DNA of 64,000 bases from Kribbella qitaiheensis (GTDB lineage: Bacteria; Actinomycetota; Actinomycetes; Propionibacteriales; Kribbellaceae), in assembly GCF_014217565.1 (NCBI RefSeq), contig NZ_CP043661.1, forward strand, positions 124,001 through 188,000, given 5' to 3'. Shown in pieces: positions 18,019-26,298 of the stretch. A model generated the notes under the pieces. The model was not told the DNA's origin and searched no databases. It was given only the letters and a program-made list of their open reading frames with translations. The first letter of the stretch is position 1. Every line of letters begins with the position of its first letter. The position numbers and the translations under genes were made by a program.

Positions 18019-18911
18019 CGGACCTGCTGACTTCGACCGTTCGATCGGCGGAGCTGCCGATGGTGCCGGTTCGGCGCAAACGCCGCCGGAGCTGCCCATT
18101 GGCCACGGTGATCCTGCTCGCCGGTGCGCTCTACTGCCTCCTCCCGGTCGTGTGGGTGCTGGTGGCATCCACCAAGAGCGGCAGTGAGCTGTTCTCCACC
18201 TTCACCTTCGCACCGGGCACGAGTCTGCTGCACAACGTCGGCGACCTCACGGCGTACCGGGGTGGGTTGTTCTGGCGGTGGATGCTCAACACAGTCCTGT
18301 ACGCCGGGGGCGGCGCCGCCTTGTCGGTAGTCGTCTCCGCGATGGCTGGGTTCGCCCTGGCGAAGTACTCGTTTCCGGGGAAGTCGGCGCTGTTCAATGT
18401 GCTGCTGGCCGGGATCTTGGTGCCGGGCGTGATCCTGGCGATTCCGCAGTACCTGCTGCTGGCGCACGTGGGGCTGACGAACACCTACTGGTCCGTGCTG
18501 TTGCCGAGCATCATCAGTCCGTACGGGATCTACCTTGCGCGGATCTATGCGGCAGCGGCCGTGCCGGATGAGGTGGTCGAGGCGGCCAGGGCTGATGGGG
18601 CCGGCGCCGCGCGACTCTTTGTCGATGTCGTGCTGCCGATGATGAGGCCGGGCCTGGTGACGATCTTCTTGTTCCAGTTCGTCGCGATCTGGAACAACTT
18701 CCTGCTGCCCTACATCATGCTCGGCAACGACAAGTTGTTCCCACTCACCGTCGGGCTCAACGGCCTGCTCAACCAGGGCGCCTCGCAGCCGGCGCTCTAC
18801 ACGCTTGTGATCACGGGGTCCTTGCTGTCGATCGTCCCGTTGACGGCTCTTTTCCTCAGCCTGCAACGGTACTGGCAGACCGACCTTGCGGCCGGTGCGG
18901 TCAAGGCTTGA
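18015..18911 (+). CDS. Sugar ABC transporter permease (MalG-like)
   Basis: A 298-residue permease partner of the preceding one. Six predicted helices start after the basic RRKRRRS segment (VILLAGALYCLLPVVWVLVAS); the EAA loop is EAARADGAGAARLFVDVVLP. ATGA overlap at the 5' end. The promoter box of the following lacI gene lies across its stop codon. Confidence 0.93.
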   Translation: MTDLLTSTVRSAELPMVPVRRKRRRSCPLATVILLAGALYCLLPVVWVLVASTKSGSELFSTFTFAPGTSLLHNVGDLTAYRGGLFWRWMLNTVLYAGGGAALSVVVSAMAGFALAKYSFPGKSALFNVLLAGILVPGVILAIPQYLLLAHVGLTNTYWSVLLPSIISPYGIYLARIYAAAAVPDEVVEAARADGAGAARLFVDVVLPMMRPGLVTIFLFQFVAIWNNFLLPYIMLGNDKLFPLTVGLNGLLNQGASQPALYTLVITGSLLSIVPLTALFLSLQRYWQTDLAAGAVKA

Positions 18912-18912
18912 G

Positions 18913-18918
18913 TAGCCT
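18913..18918 (+). promoter_or_regulatory. -10 box of a leaderless lacI promoter
   Basis: TAGCCT is followed by seven bases and the GTG at 18926. The box extends just past the permease stop codon, so lacI can be transcribed separately from the transporter operon as well as by read-through. Confidence 0.5.
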
Positions 18919-18925
18919 GGGGACC

Positions 18926-19939
18926 GTGCCGGAAACCTCGAAGCAGCGCCGCCCGACCATCCGGGACGTGGCCCGGGAGGCCGGGGTCTCCCGGGGTACC
19001 GTCTCGCGGGTCCTGAACGGCGGCCACATGGTCTCCAGCGAGGCGCTCGCCGCGGTGACGGCGGCGATCGAGCGGACCGGGTTCTCGGCCAACCAACACG
19101 CCAGGTCGCTGGCGACCGGCCGCGCGAACTCGATCGCGTTCTTGCTCACCGAGTCCCAGGATCTGCTCTTCGACGACCCGAACTTCTCCGCTCTGCTGCG
19201 TGGCTGCGCGGCGGCGCTCAGCAAGCTCAACATCCCGCTCGTGCTGATGTTCGCCAGCAGTGCGGAGGAACGCCGGCAGACCATCGAGTTCATCAGCGGC
19301 GGCCACGTCGACGGCGTGCTGCTGGTCTCGTCCCATGCGGGCGACCCGGTCCTGCCACAACTACTGAAGGCGCAGATTCCGGTGGTCGCCTCCGGCCGCC
19401 CGCTCGGTTTCGAACGCAAGATCGGGTACGTCGGCGCCGATGACTACGAGGGCGCCCGCCAGATGACCCAGCATCTGCTGGATGGCGGACGGCGCCGGAT
19501 CGCGACCATCACCGGGCCGCTGGACACCTCCGGCGGCGTCGACCGGCTGGCCGGGTACAAGGAGGCTCTCGGCGACGCGGTCGATCCTGCCCTGATCGTT
19601 TCCGGGGACTACACCCGCCAGAGCGGTGAGAAGCGAATGCTGCAGCTCCTGGAGGTGGCACCGGACCTTGACGCTGTTTTCGTCGCCTCCGACCTGATGG
19701 CCGTCGGTGCGCTGACGGTCCTGCGGCAGGCCGGCCGGGACGTGCCCGCCGATGTCGCCGTCGCCGGGTTCGACGACGCGCCGCTGGCCAACTCGGTCGA
19801 CCCGCTGCTGACGACCGTCCACCAGCCCCTCGACCGGATCGGCGCCGAGATGGTCCGGCTGCTCGTCGAGGTCATCGACGGCAACGAGCCACTCGCCGTC
19901 ACCGTCCCCACCCACCTGGTGATCCGCCAGTCCACCTGA
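18926..19939 (+). CDS. LacI-family transcriptional regulator of the galactan genes
   Basis: A 337-residue repressor with the N-terminal helix-turn-helix TIRDVAREAGVSRGTVSRVLNG, hinge, and periplasmic-binding-like effector domain ending in the usual VTVPTHLVIRQST. I start at GTG 18926, giving the canonical spacing to the HTH and following a TAnnnT box; a start at 18908 would only add six residues overlapping the permease. Its likely targets are the paired TGGGA-CG-TCCCA sites at 15663 and 15751. Confidence 0.93.
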   Translation: MPETSKQRRPTIRDVAREAGVSRGTVSRVLNGGHMVSSEALAAVTAAIERTGFSANQHARSLATGRANSIAFLLTESQDLLFDDPNFSALLRGCAAALSKLNIPLVLMFASSAEERRQTIEFISGGHVDGVLLVSSHAGDPVLPQLLKAQIPVVASGRPLGFERKIGYVGADDYEGARQMTQHLLDGGRRRIATITGPLDTSGGVDRLAGYKEALGDAVDPALIVSGDYTRQSGEKRMLQLLEVAPDLDAVFVASDLMAVGALTVLRQAGRDVPADVAVAGFDDAPLANSVDPLLTTVHQPLDRIGAEMVRLLVEVIDGNEPLAVTVPTHLVIRQST

Positions 19940-19970
19940 ATCCCGAGCAGGCCCGTGCTCGCTGAAATCT

Positions 19971-19987
19971 CTGCACAAGTTATGCAG
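19971..19987. promoter_or_regulatory. Palindrome before the NAD epimerase gene
   Basis: CTGCACAAGTTATGCAG has 5-bp perfect outer arms and matches the site overlapping the qcrB promoter at 10720-10735. It is 45 bp before the epimerase ATG and just after lacI. Confidence 0.45.
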
Positions 19988-20031
19988 GTGAGATGCTGGC
20001 CTGGAGTTCTTCAGCATCGGAGGGTGTTCGG

Positions 20032-21378
20032 ATGGGTCTGAACTACAGCAGCGTCGTTGCGGCTTCCCGGCCGGATGTCTACGCCTGGCACGAGCGGCCG
20101 GGGGCGATCGAGCGGCTCACTCCGCCGTGGATGCCGGTCCGGATCAAGCAGGAGGCGGCCGATCTCGCCAATGGGCGGGCGGTGCTGGGCTTTCCGCTGG
20201 GTTTGAACTGGGTCGCGCAGCACAGTGGCTCACTTCCGCCCGGGCAGTTCGTCGACGAGTTGACGTCCGCGCCGCTGAACTGGGCGGTGAACTGGCGTCA
20301 CGTGCACCACTTCGAAGAGGTCGGACCTGAGCACACGCGGGTTACCGACCGCATCGAGAGCAACGTGCCCGGCTTCCTGCTCCGGTCGATGCTGAGCTAC
20401 CGGCATCGACAACTGGCGGACGACCTGGCCGCCCACGCGCGGGCGCGCAGTACCGGGGCCAAGCCGTTGACGGTGGCAATGACCGGCAGTCACGGCACGA
20501 TCGGTACGGCGTTGTCGGCGCTGCTCACGACGTTCGGCCATCAGGTCATCCACTTGGTCCGGCGTCCGGCAGAGCTGCCGACGGAACGGCAATGGGACCC
20601 GGCCGACCCGGCAGTCGATCTCCTCGACGGCGTCGACGCGGTGGTGCACCTGGCGGGTGTCTCGATCGCCGGGCGCTTCACCGACGACCATCGGCGGGCG
20701 GTGGTCGAGTCCAGGATCGCTCCCACGCGAGCTCTCGCGCAGCTCGCCGCGGACACCCAGGACGGTCCGCGGGTGTTCGTCAGCGCTTCCGCGATCGGCA
20801 TCTACGGACCCGACCGTGGTGACGAGGTGCTGACCGAGGACAGCGAACGCGGCGATGGCTTCCTGGCCGACCTGGTCACCCGCTGGGAGGACGCCACCGA
20901 GCCTGCCCGTACTGCGGGGTTGCGGGTCGTCAACATCCGGACCGGACTCGTACAGACCCCTCGGGGCGGTGTCCTCAAGCTGCAGTACCCGTTGTTCGCC
21001 GCCGGCCTCGGCGGACCGTTGGGAGATGGGTCGCAATGGCAGGCCTGGATCGGGATCGACGACCTGGTCGACATCTATCACCGCGCGCTGACCGACGATC
21101 AACTCTCCGGACCCGTCAACGGCGTGGCTCCGGAGCCGGTCCGCAATCGTGACTACACCACGGTTCTCGCGGGGGTCCTGAACCGTCCCGCGTTCTTGCG
21201 AGTCCCAGCGTTCGGACCGCGCCTGCTGCTGGGCGAACAGGGTGCCCGGGAACTCGCCCAGGCGTCGCAACGGGTCGAGCCGACGCGGCTGATCGAGCTC
21301 GGCCACTTCTTCAGACACGAAACGCTCGAACCGGCACTCCGCCACCTGCTCGGCCGGGTCCTGGAACCCCGCACCTAA
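20032..21378 (+). CDS. SRPBCC domain - NAD-dependent epimerase/dehydratase (TIGR01777-type) fusion
   Basis: A 448-residue two-domain protein. Residues about 1-140 look like an SRPBCC (START-like) cyclase/dehydrase domain (FEEVGPEHTRVTDRIESNVPGFLL), and about 148-440 a Rossmann epimerase with TGSHGTIGTALSALL, HLAGVSIAGRFTDDHRR, SASAIGIYG and a C-terminal DUF1731-like end. The substrate is unknown; SulA/YfcH-type proteins have no settled function. ATG 20032 has GGAGGG seven bases before it. Its last 34 bases, stop included, are duplicated just downstream. Confidence 0.88.
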   Translation: MGLNYSSVVAASRPDVYAWHERPGAIERLTPPWMPVRIKQEAADLANGRAVLGFPLGLNWVAQHSGSLPPGQFVDELTSAPLNWAVNWRHVHHFEEVGPEHTRVTDRIESNVPGFLLRSMLSYRHRQLADDLAAHARARSTGAKPLTVAMTGSHGTIGTALSALLTTFGHQVIHLVRRPAELPTERQWDPADPAVDLLDGVDAVVHLAGVSIAGRFTDDHRRAVVESRIAPTRALAQLAADTQDGPRVFVSASAIGIYGPDRGDEVLTEDSERGDGFLADLVTRWEDATEPARTAGLRVVNIRTGLVQTPRGGVLKLQYPLFAAGLGGPLGDGSQWQAWIGIDDLVDIYHRALTDDQLSGPVNGVAPEPVRNRDYTTVLAGVLNRPAFLRVPAFGPRLLLGEQGARELAQASQRVEPTRLIELGHFFRHETLEPALRHLLGRVLEPRT

Positions 21379-21415
21379 CCAGCTCGGCCGTGTGCTGCAA
21401 CCCCGCACCTAGACC
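21348..21415. repeat. 34-bp duplication of the epimerase 3' end
   Basis: GCTCGGCCG...AACCCCGCACCTA occurs at 21348 and again at 21382, exactly 34 bp apart. The first copy holds the epimerase TAA (21376-21378), the second a TAG (21410-21412) whose CTAG also forms the stop of the opposing EamA gene. Few differences separate the copies. Confidence 0.9.
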
Positions 21416-22303
21416 GGTTCGAGCACTCGGGTGGAGGTGTCGACCGGCTTCGTCCTCTTCAGTTGCGCGGCGACAAGTGCACCGAGAACGATCAGGCCGC
21501 CGACGAGTTGTGCGCCGGTCAGGCGTTGGTCGAGGGCGAGCCAGCCGAGCAGGGTGGCGACCACCGGGCTGAGCAGGCCGAGGAAGGTGACATCGGTGGG
21601 GGACAGCGCTCGCAACCCGCGGAACCACAGCGCATAGGCGACAGCCGATCCGACGATCGTGAGATACGCGTACCCGGCCAGGTTCGCGGCGGTGAGAGAC
21701 GCAGGGAGCGCTCCCTCGATGATCAGCGCGACCGGGAGCAGCAGTAGACCGCCCGCCACCAACTGCCAGCCGGTGGTCGCGAGCAACGGTGCGGGCGATT
21801 TCCACCTCTTACTGAGAACAACACCGGTCGCCATCACCACCGCGCCGCCCAGCGCGGCCAGGACACCCCAGCCGTCCAGCCGCGCATCGGCCCGGAGTAC
21901 CAGGAGACTGACCCCGGCCACCCCGGCGATCGCGGCGAGAGTGGTCCGAAGCTTGAGGCGCTCAGCGAGTAACCCTGCCGAGAGAACCGCCACCAGCAAG
22001 GGTTGTAGAGCTCCGACCGTCGCGGCGACACCGCCGGGCAGCCGGTACGCCGCAACGAAAAGCAGCGCGAAGAACACCCCGATGTTGAGTGCGCCGAGTA
22101 CGAATGCGCGAAACCACCAGATCCCGCGCGGGAGTTGGCGAGTCAGTGCTACCAGCAGCAGCCCGGGCCGGCAGCGCACGGATGACACCGGCGAGGAGCG
22201 GACGACCGGGCGGCAGCAGCTCCGTCGTGACCAGATAGGTACTGCCCCACAGGGCAGGCGCGATCGCCGTGGTCAGGATGAGGGAGAGTCGATTACTTAG
22301 CAC
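21409..22303 (-). pseudogene. EamA/DMT-family exporter, frameshifted by one base
   Basis: A ten-helix drug/metabolite transporter split between two frames. The N-terminal part (GTG at 22303, SNRLSLILTTAIAPALWGSTYLV) runs to RALPA; the remainder (GLLLVALTRQLPRGIWWF...) is one frame over. Removing one base from the GGGCCGG at 22165-22171 (plus strand) joins them into 297 residues, the normal family length. Whether this is a real mutation or a sequencing error is open; the identical lesion in three other genes argues for error. The start follows TACATT by six bases (leaderless), and it is divergent from marR over a MarR-site array. Confidence 0.85.
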
Positions 22304-22389
22304 TAAGACAATGTAGCTCAGCGCTAAGCGAGTTTCCAGGTATCTCATCGCTAAGTGATCTACCTCACTGCTAAGAGATCCCCTAGGCT
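22296..22389. promoter_or_regulatory. Four-site MarR operator array with two divergent leaderless promoters
   Basis: Four related 12-bp sites occupy the 92-bp gap: CTTAGCACTAAG (22296), CTCAGCGCTAAG (22317), CTCATCGCTAAG (22344) and CTCACTGCTAAG (22364). The first is almost a perfect palindrome and covers the eamA start codon. The -10 boxes are TACATT (complement of 22310-22315) for eamA and TAGGCT (22384-22389) for marR, each six bases from its start codon. Confidence 0.7.
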
Positions 22390-22395
22390 GGCCGG

Positions 22396-22893
22396 ATGGC
22401 AGACCACGTCGATGTCGTGCTGGCCCAGTGGAGCGAGCGGCGACCGGACCTGGACGCGTCGCCGATGGCGGTGATGGGCCGGCTCAAGCGGCTCGCCCAG
22501 CTGGTCGACGGCGAGCTCCGGCGCAATTTCGCCGCCCATGACCTCGACTCGGCCTCGTTCGACGTCCTGGCCACGCTCCGCCGCAGCAACGCCGAGCACA
22601 GCCTGACCCCGGCCGGCCTGATGCGGTCGTCGATGGTCACCTCCGGCGCGATCACCCAGCGCCTGGACCGGCTGGAAGCGCGCGGCCTGGTCACCCGCAA
22701 ACCGAGTGAGACCGACGGCCGGGGCGTCCAGGTGACACTGACCAAGGCCGGGCTGGACCTGATCGACGCCGTCCTGCCGGCCCACGTAGCCACCGAGGAC
22801 AGGTTGCTCGCGGGCCTGTCGGCCGAAGAGCGCACCACCTTGGCCGACGGTCTCCGGACCCTGCTCGAATCGCTCGGCGACAAGACGGACTGA
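22396..22893 (+). CDS. MarR-family transcriptional regulator
   Basis: A 165-residue winged-helix regulator: the core DLDSASFDVLATLRRS, recognition region SSMVTSGAITQRLDRLEARGLVTRKPSETDGRGVQVTLTK and flanking dimerisation helices are all present. The ATG at 22396 follows TAGGCT by six bases. It probably represses itself and the divergent exporter gene through the four-site array; it is followed 5 bp later by a methyltransferase gene, which should share its promoter. Confidence 0.93.
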   Translation: MADHVDVVLAQWSERRPDLDASPMAVMGRLKRLAQLVDGELRRNFAAHDLDSASFDVLATLRRSNAEHSLTPAGLMRSSMVTSGAITQRLDRLEARGLVTRKPSETDGRGVQVTLTKAGLDLIDAVLPAHVATEDRLLAGLSAEERTTLADGLRTLLESLGDKTD

Positions 22894-22897
22894 CCCG

Positions 22898-24106
22898 ATG
22901 GATGCCCGGAGCAACCAGTACGCCGAGTCGCTGCGATCGGCTCTCGCCGGCCGAATGGTTGCCGAGGGCTCCCTTCGGGACGAGCGGGTGACGAAGGCGT
23001 TCCTGACGGTGCCACGGCACGAGTTCGTGCCACTGGTGCCGCTCGAGGTCGCGTACGCCGACGACGTGGTGCTGATGAAACGCGACGAGGACGGGGTGGC
23101 GATCAGCTCGGTGTCGCAGCCGTCCGTGGTCGCGCTGATGCTCGAACAGGCCGGACTCCAGCCGGGCCACCGGGTGCTCGAGATCGGCTCCGGCGGCTAC
23201 AACGCCGCACTGCTGAGCGAACTGGTCGGGCCCGGGGGAGCGGTGACCACGGTCGACATCGACCCCGACGTGATCGAGCGGGCTCGGCAGGGATTGGCAT
23301 CCACCGGGTACGAAGACGTGCGGGTGGTCCTCGCGGACGGCGAGTTCGGATCGCCGGAGAGCGCTCCCTACGACCGGGTCGTGGTCACCGTGACGGCCTG
23401 GGACATCGCGCCCGCCTGGGTCGAGCAGCTCGCGGGGAACGGGCGGATCGTCGTGCCGCTGCGGTTCCGCGGCCAGACCCGGTCGATCGCGCTCGACCTC
23501 GTGGAGGGGCGGCTGGAGAGCCGGTCGATGCGGCTGTGCGGATTCGTCTGCATGCAGGGCGCCGGGGCCAGCTACGAACGGGTGGTCCCGCTGGAGAAGG
23601 ACACCGTGAGGCTCGGTTTCGACACCGACCAGCAGGTCGTCGAGCCACCTCCCGACGTACTGCGGCGTCCGGCGACCCAGGTCTGGTCGGGCGTCCTGGT
23701 AGATCGCGAGGAACCGCTCTCCGACCTGAACCTCTGGCTCGCCTGCACCCTCGACCGGTACTGCGTACTCACCGCAGATCGCTCAGCGGTGAAGAAGCGC
23801 CGCCTCGCGCCGATCCCAGGCTGGGGCACCGCGGCGACTGTCGCTGACGACACCCTGACCTACCTGACCTCCCGAGTGGCCAAGAACACGGAGACGGTGG
23901 AGCTGGGTGCCGTCGCCCACGGCCCGGCCGCCGCCGAGCACGCGGAACAGATGGTCCGCCAGATCCAGATCTTCACCACCCATCACCGCAACGGCCCGGG
24001 CCCGGCACTGACCATTCACCCGTCAGAACAGCTGACGGAAAGCCCGGACGACAAGGCCTGCCTGCAGATCGAGCGCCCGCATACGCGGCTGGTCGTCAGT
24101 TGGTGA
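22898..24106 (+). CDS. PIMT-like methyltransferase of the FxLD system type
   Basis: A 402-residue protein with an N-terminal protein-L-isoaspartate methyltransferase-like fold: VPRHEFVP, the substrate-loop segment AISSVSQPSVVALML, and SAM-binding VLEIGSGGYNAALLS and TTVDIDPDVI. About 170 extra C-terminal residues match the architecture of methyltransferases found beside FxLD-type lanthipeptide genes. No LanKC synthetase or obvious precursor is seen nearby, so the substrate is unknown. It lies 5 bp after marR and ends 4 bp before the opposing membrane-protein gene. Confidence 0.75.
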   Translation: MDARSNQYAESLRSALAGRMVAEGSLRDERVTKAFLTVPRHEFVPLVPLEVAYADDVVLMKRDEDGVAISSVSQPSVVALMLEQAGLQPGHRVLEIGSGGYNAALLSELVGPGGAVTTVDIDPDVIERARQGLASTGYEDVRVVLADGEFGSPESAPYDRVVVTVTAWDIAPAWVEQLAGNGRIVVPLRFRGQTRSIALDLVEGRLESRSMRLCGFVCMQGAGASYERVVPLEKDTVRLGFDTDQQVVEPPPDVLRRPATQVWSGVLVDREEPLSDLNLWLACTLDRYCVLTADRSAVKKRRLAPIPGWGTAATVADDTLTYLTSRVAKNTETVELGAVAHGPAAAEHAEQMVRQIQIFTTHHRNGPGPALTIHPSEQLTESPDDKACLQIERPHTRLVVSW

Positions 24107-24110
24107 GGAG

Positions 24111-25013
24111 TCAGGTCGTCGGCGGCTTCGGGCGGCCGGCGTTCTGGACTGTCTGCCAGAGTTCGTCGATGTCCGTGCGGTCCTCGACCTCGGGCTTCTC
24201 GACCCAGCCGCTGGCCCACACGTTGTCGTCGACGTGGTTGTCGAAGATGGACTCGGCGAACGCCGCGGACCCGACGTACCGGGTCTCCTCGTCGCCCTTC
24301 CCGATCGGGGGCTCACCGGTACTGCGTGCTTTGTCCGGCCCGGCGATCAGCGAGCGAGCGTACTTCTGCGCCTCGATGATGCCCAGGTCCTTCTCGTCAC
24401 AGATCAACCGGACCGCGCCCACCTCGTTGCCGGTCGACATCATCGTGCGGATCCGGCTGTCGAGATCGCCCTTGTTCTGCGGCGCGCGGTTGGCAGGCGG
24501 CTGCTGATAAGCCGGCACCCACGGCGGCGGTGTCGGCGGCTGGAACTGGCCGGGTGGTGCGTACCCGCTCTGCGGGCCCGGGTACTGCTGGCCCGGGCCG
24601 GTCTGCTGGGGATATTGGCCCGGCCCGGTGATCTGCTGGCCGAAGCGGCCGGTCGTCTGCCCGGCCCGCATCAGTTGCTGGAGCATCCCCGACAACTGAG
24701 CCGACGCCTGCGCGCGGCCGGGGTCCTGCACCGGTCCGCTCGGCCGAACCAGCTGTCCCGCCGAGTTGACCGCTTGCCCGGTCGAGTTGACCCGCTGCCC
24801 TCGGCCGGCCGGCGGTCCTGAGGTCGGCTGGGTGAACTGGCCCTGGAACTGGATCGGCACGTTGCCGCCCTGCTGGGCCTGGATCCGCTCGATCAGCTTC
24901 TGCACCCGCGGGTTCGGCGCACCGGGATTCGTCCCGCCCGCCTTCTTCTTGTTCGCTGCCTTCACGATCAGGCCGACGACGATGAATACCGCGAAGATGA
25001 TGAACGATGACAC
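24111..25013 (-). CDS. Membrane-anchored Pro/Gln/Gly-rich protein of unknown function
   Basis: A 300-residue protein with one N-terminal membrane helix (SSFIIFAVFIVVGLIVKAA), a basic stop-transfer KKK, then a long Gln/Pro/Gly-rich linker (QQTGPGQQYPGPQSGYAPPG). A conserved-looking C-terminal part follows (DLDSRIRTMMSTGNEVGAVRLICDEKDLGIIEAQKYARSL), an SHOCT-like helical segment. The GTG at 25013 has GGGAGG four bases upstream. Function not recognised. It is divergent from efp across 235 bp containing a large inverted repeat. Confidence 0.75.
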   Translation of the reverse strand: MSSFIIFAVFIVVGLIVKAANKKKAGGTNPGAPNPRVQKLIERIQAQQGGNVPIQFQGQFTQPTSGPPAGRGQRVNSTGQAVNSAGQLVRPSGPVQDPGRAQASAQLSGMLQQLMRAGQTTGRFGQQITGPGQYPQQTGPGQQYPGPQSGYAPPGQFQPPTPPPWVPAYQQPPANRAPQNKGDLDSRIRTMMSTGNEVGAVRLICDEKDLGIIEAQKYARSLIAGPDKARSTGEPPIGKGDEETRYVGSAAFAESIFDNHVDDNVWASGWVEKPEVEDRTDIDELWQTVQNAGRPKPPTT

Positions 25014-25079
25014 GATGCCTCCCGGCGGCCGACCGCGGACCGACTGATGAGGGGTCAACAGCCCCCTGCAGCCCAGCGT

Positions 25080-25173
25080 AGGCCCCGCTGGGGCCTGAGT
25101 GCCCCGCGTTGAAGGTTCTTTGGTGCGTGCCTGAACACCGCAATCACTCAAACAACTTCCAACGCGGGGCACT
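25080..25173. repeat. Hairpin plus 14-bp inverted repeat between the membrane-protein gene and efp
   Basis: AGGCCCC-GCT-GGGGCCT (25080-25096) is a perfect hairpin. Directly after it, AGTGCCCCGCGTTG (25098-25111) is repeated inverted and perfect at 25160-25173, with 48 bases between. The two structures sit between two divergent promoters, so they are not ordinary gene-end terminators. Confidence 0.8.
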
Positions 25174-25203
25174 GGCGACTCACCTGTAAGGTGCGTCGAC
25201 CGC

Positions 25204-25209
25204 TACAAT
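25204..25209 (+). promoter_or_regulatory. -10 box of the efp promoter
   Basis: TACAAT stands 40 bp before the efp start with GAAGGGG as ribosome site nearer the gene. No convincing -35 is seen. Confidence 0.5.
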
Positions 25210-25248
25210 TCGGCGTACCGCTGATCACTTTCGAAGGGGAATCCCCGC

Positions 25249-25812
25249 GTGGCATCGACGAACGACCTCAAGAACGGCATGGTGCTCAACCTGGATGGGC
25301 AGCTGTGGTCCGTCGTCTGGTTCCAGCACCACAAGCCCGGCAAGGGCGGTGCAGTGATGCGCACCAAGCTGAAGAACGTGCTGTCGGGCAAGGTCGTCGA
25401 CAAGACCTTCAACGCCGACGTCAAGGTCGAGGTGGCCAATGTCGACAAGCGCGACATGACGTACCTGTACAACGACGGCGGTTCCTTCGTCTTCATGGAC
25501 AGCTCCACCTACGAGCAGGTCCACATCACCCCCGAGGTGGTCGGTGAGGCGACGAACTTCCTGCTGGAGAACCAGGACGCCGTCGTCGCCGTGCACGACG
25601 ACCTGCCGCTGTACATCGAGCTCCCGGCCTCGGTCGAGCTCCTCGTCGAGTACACCGAGCCCGGCCTGCAGGGTGACCGCTCCACCGGTGGCACCAAGCC
25701 GGCGAAGCTGGAGACCGGCTTCACCATCCAGGTCCCGCTCTTCCTGACCACCGGCGAGAAGGTCAAGGTGGACACCCGTACCGGTGACTACCTCGGCCGC
25801 GTCACATCCTGA
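25249..25812 (+). CDS. efp: Translation elongation factor P
   Basis: Binds between the ribosomal P and E sites and rescues stalling at polyproline. The 187-residue protein begins [20 protein letters not shown] and has the three beta-barrel domains; the tip of domain I reads [12 protein letters not shown] with the modifiable Lys equivalent. FxFMDxxTYEQ and the C-terminal [12 protein letters not shown] are diagnostic. Start is GTG 25249. nusB follows after 23 bp as part of the conserved efp-nusB pair. Confidence 0.97.
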   Translation: MASTNDLKNGMVLNLDGQLWSVVWFQHHKPGKGGAVMRTKLKNVLSGKVVDKTFNADVKVEVANVDKRDMTYLYNDGGSFVFMDSSTYEQVHITPEVVGEATNFLLENQDAVVAVHDDLPLYIELPASVELLVEYTEPGLQGDRSTGGTKPAKLETGFTIQVPLFLTTGEKVKVDTRTGDYLGRVTS

Positions 25813-25835
25813 CCACCGGAAGCTGACAACAGAAC

Positions 25836-26246
25836 ATGTCTGCCCGTAGCAAGGCCCGTAAGCGCGCTCTCGACGTCTTGTACGAGTCGGAGGTGCGGGG
25901 ACTGCCCGTCGGTGGCACCCTGGCCGACCGGGTGGCCGATGGCGACCCGCCGGTGAACGAGTTCACCGTGGCGTTGGTCGAAGGCGTTTCGAAGCACATC
26001 GACCAGATCGACGAGCTGCTCGGCGCGCACTCGGTCGGCTGGACCCTGGACCGGATGCCGGCCGTCGACCGCAACGTCCTGCGGATAGGGGCCTACGAGT
26101 TGCTGTTCGACGAGCAGGTGCCGGATGTCGTCGCGGTGAGCGAAGCGGTCTCACTGGCCCGGGATCTGTCCACGGACGAGTCGCCCGCGTTCGTCAACGG
26201 GCTGCTGGCCCGGTTGCTACAGCTCAAGCCGACGCTGGGCGTCTGA
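25836..26246 (+). CDS. nusB: Transcription antitermination factor NusB
   Basis: A 136-residue all-helical protein that acts with NusE in rRNA antitermination. SARSKARKRALDVLYESEVRG, LDRMPAVDRNVLRIGAYELLF, and VPDVVAVSEAVSLARDLSTDESPAFVNGLLARL are the family's three conserved blocks. It is co-transcribed with efp and ends at a strong hairpin terminator. Confidence 0.97.
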   Translation: MSARSKARKRALDVLYESEVRGLPVGGTLADRVADGDPPVNEFTVALVEGVSKHIDQIDELLGAHSVGWTLDRMPAVDRNVLRIGAYELLFDEQVPDVVAVSEAVSLARDLSTDESPAFVNGLLARLLQLKPTLGV

Positions 26247-26262
26247 CTGTCTGAGCCATACA

Positions 26263-26298
26263 GGCCCGGTACCGCCACGGTGCGGTGCCGGGCCTTGT
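26263..26298 (+). terminator. Terminator of efp-nusB
   Basis: GGCCCGGTACCGC and GCGGTGCCGGGCC pair over 13 bp with one G-U, closing a 6-base loop, and the stem is followed by TTGT. It starts 16 bp after the nusB stop. Confidence 0.8.
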
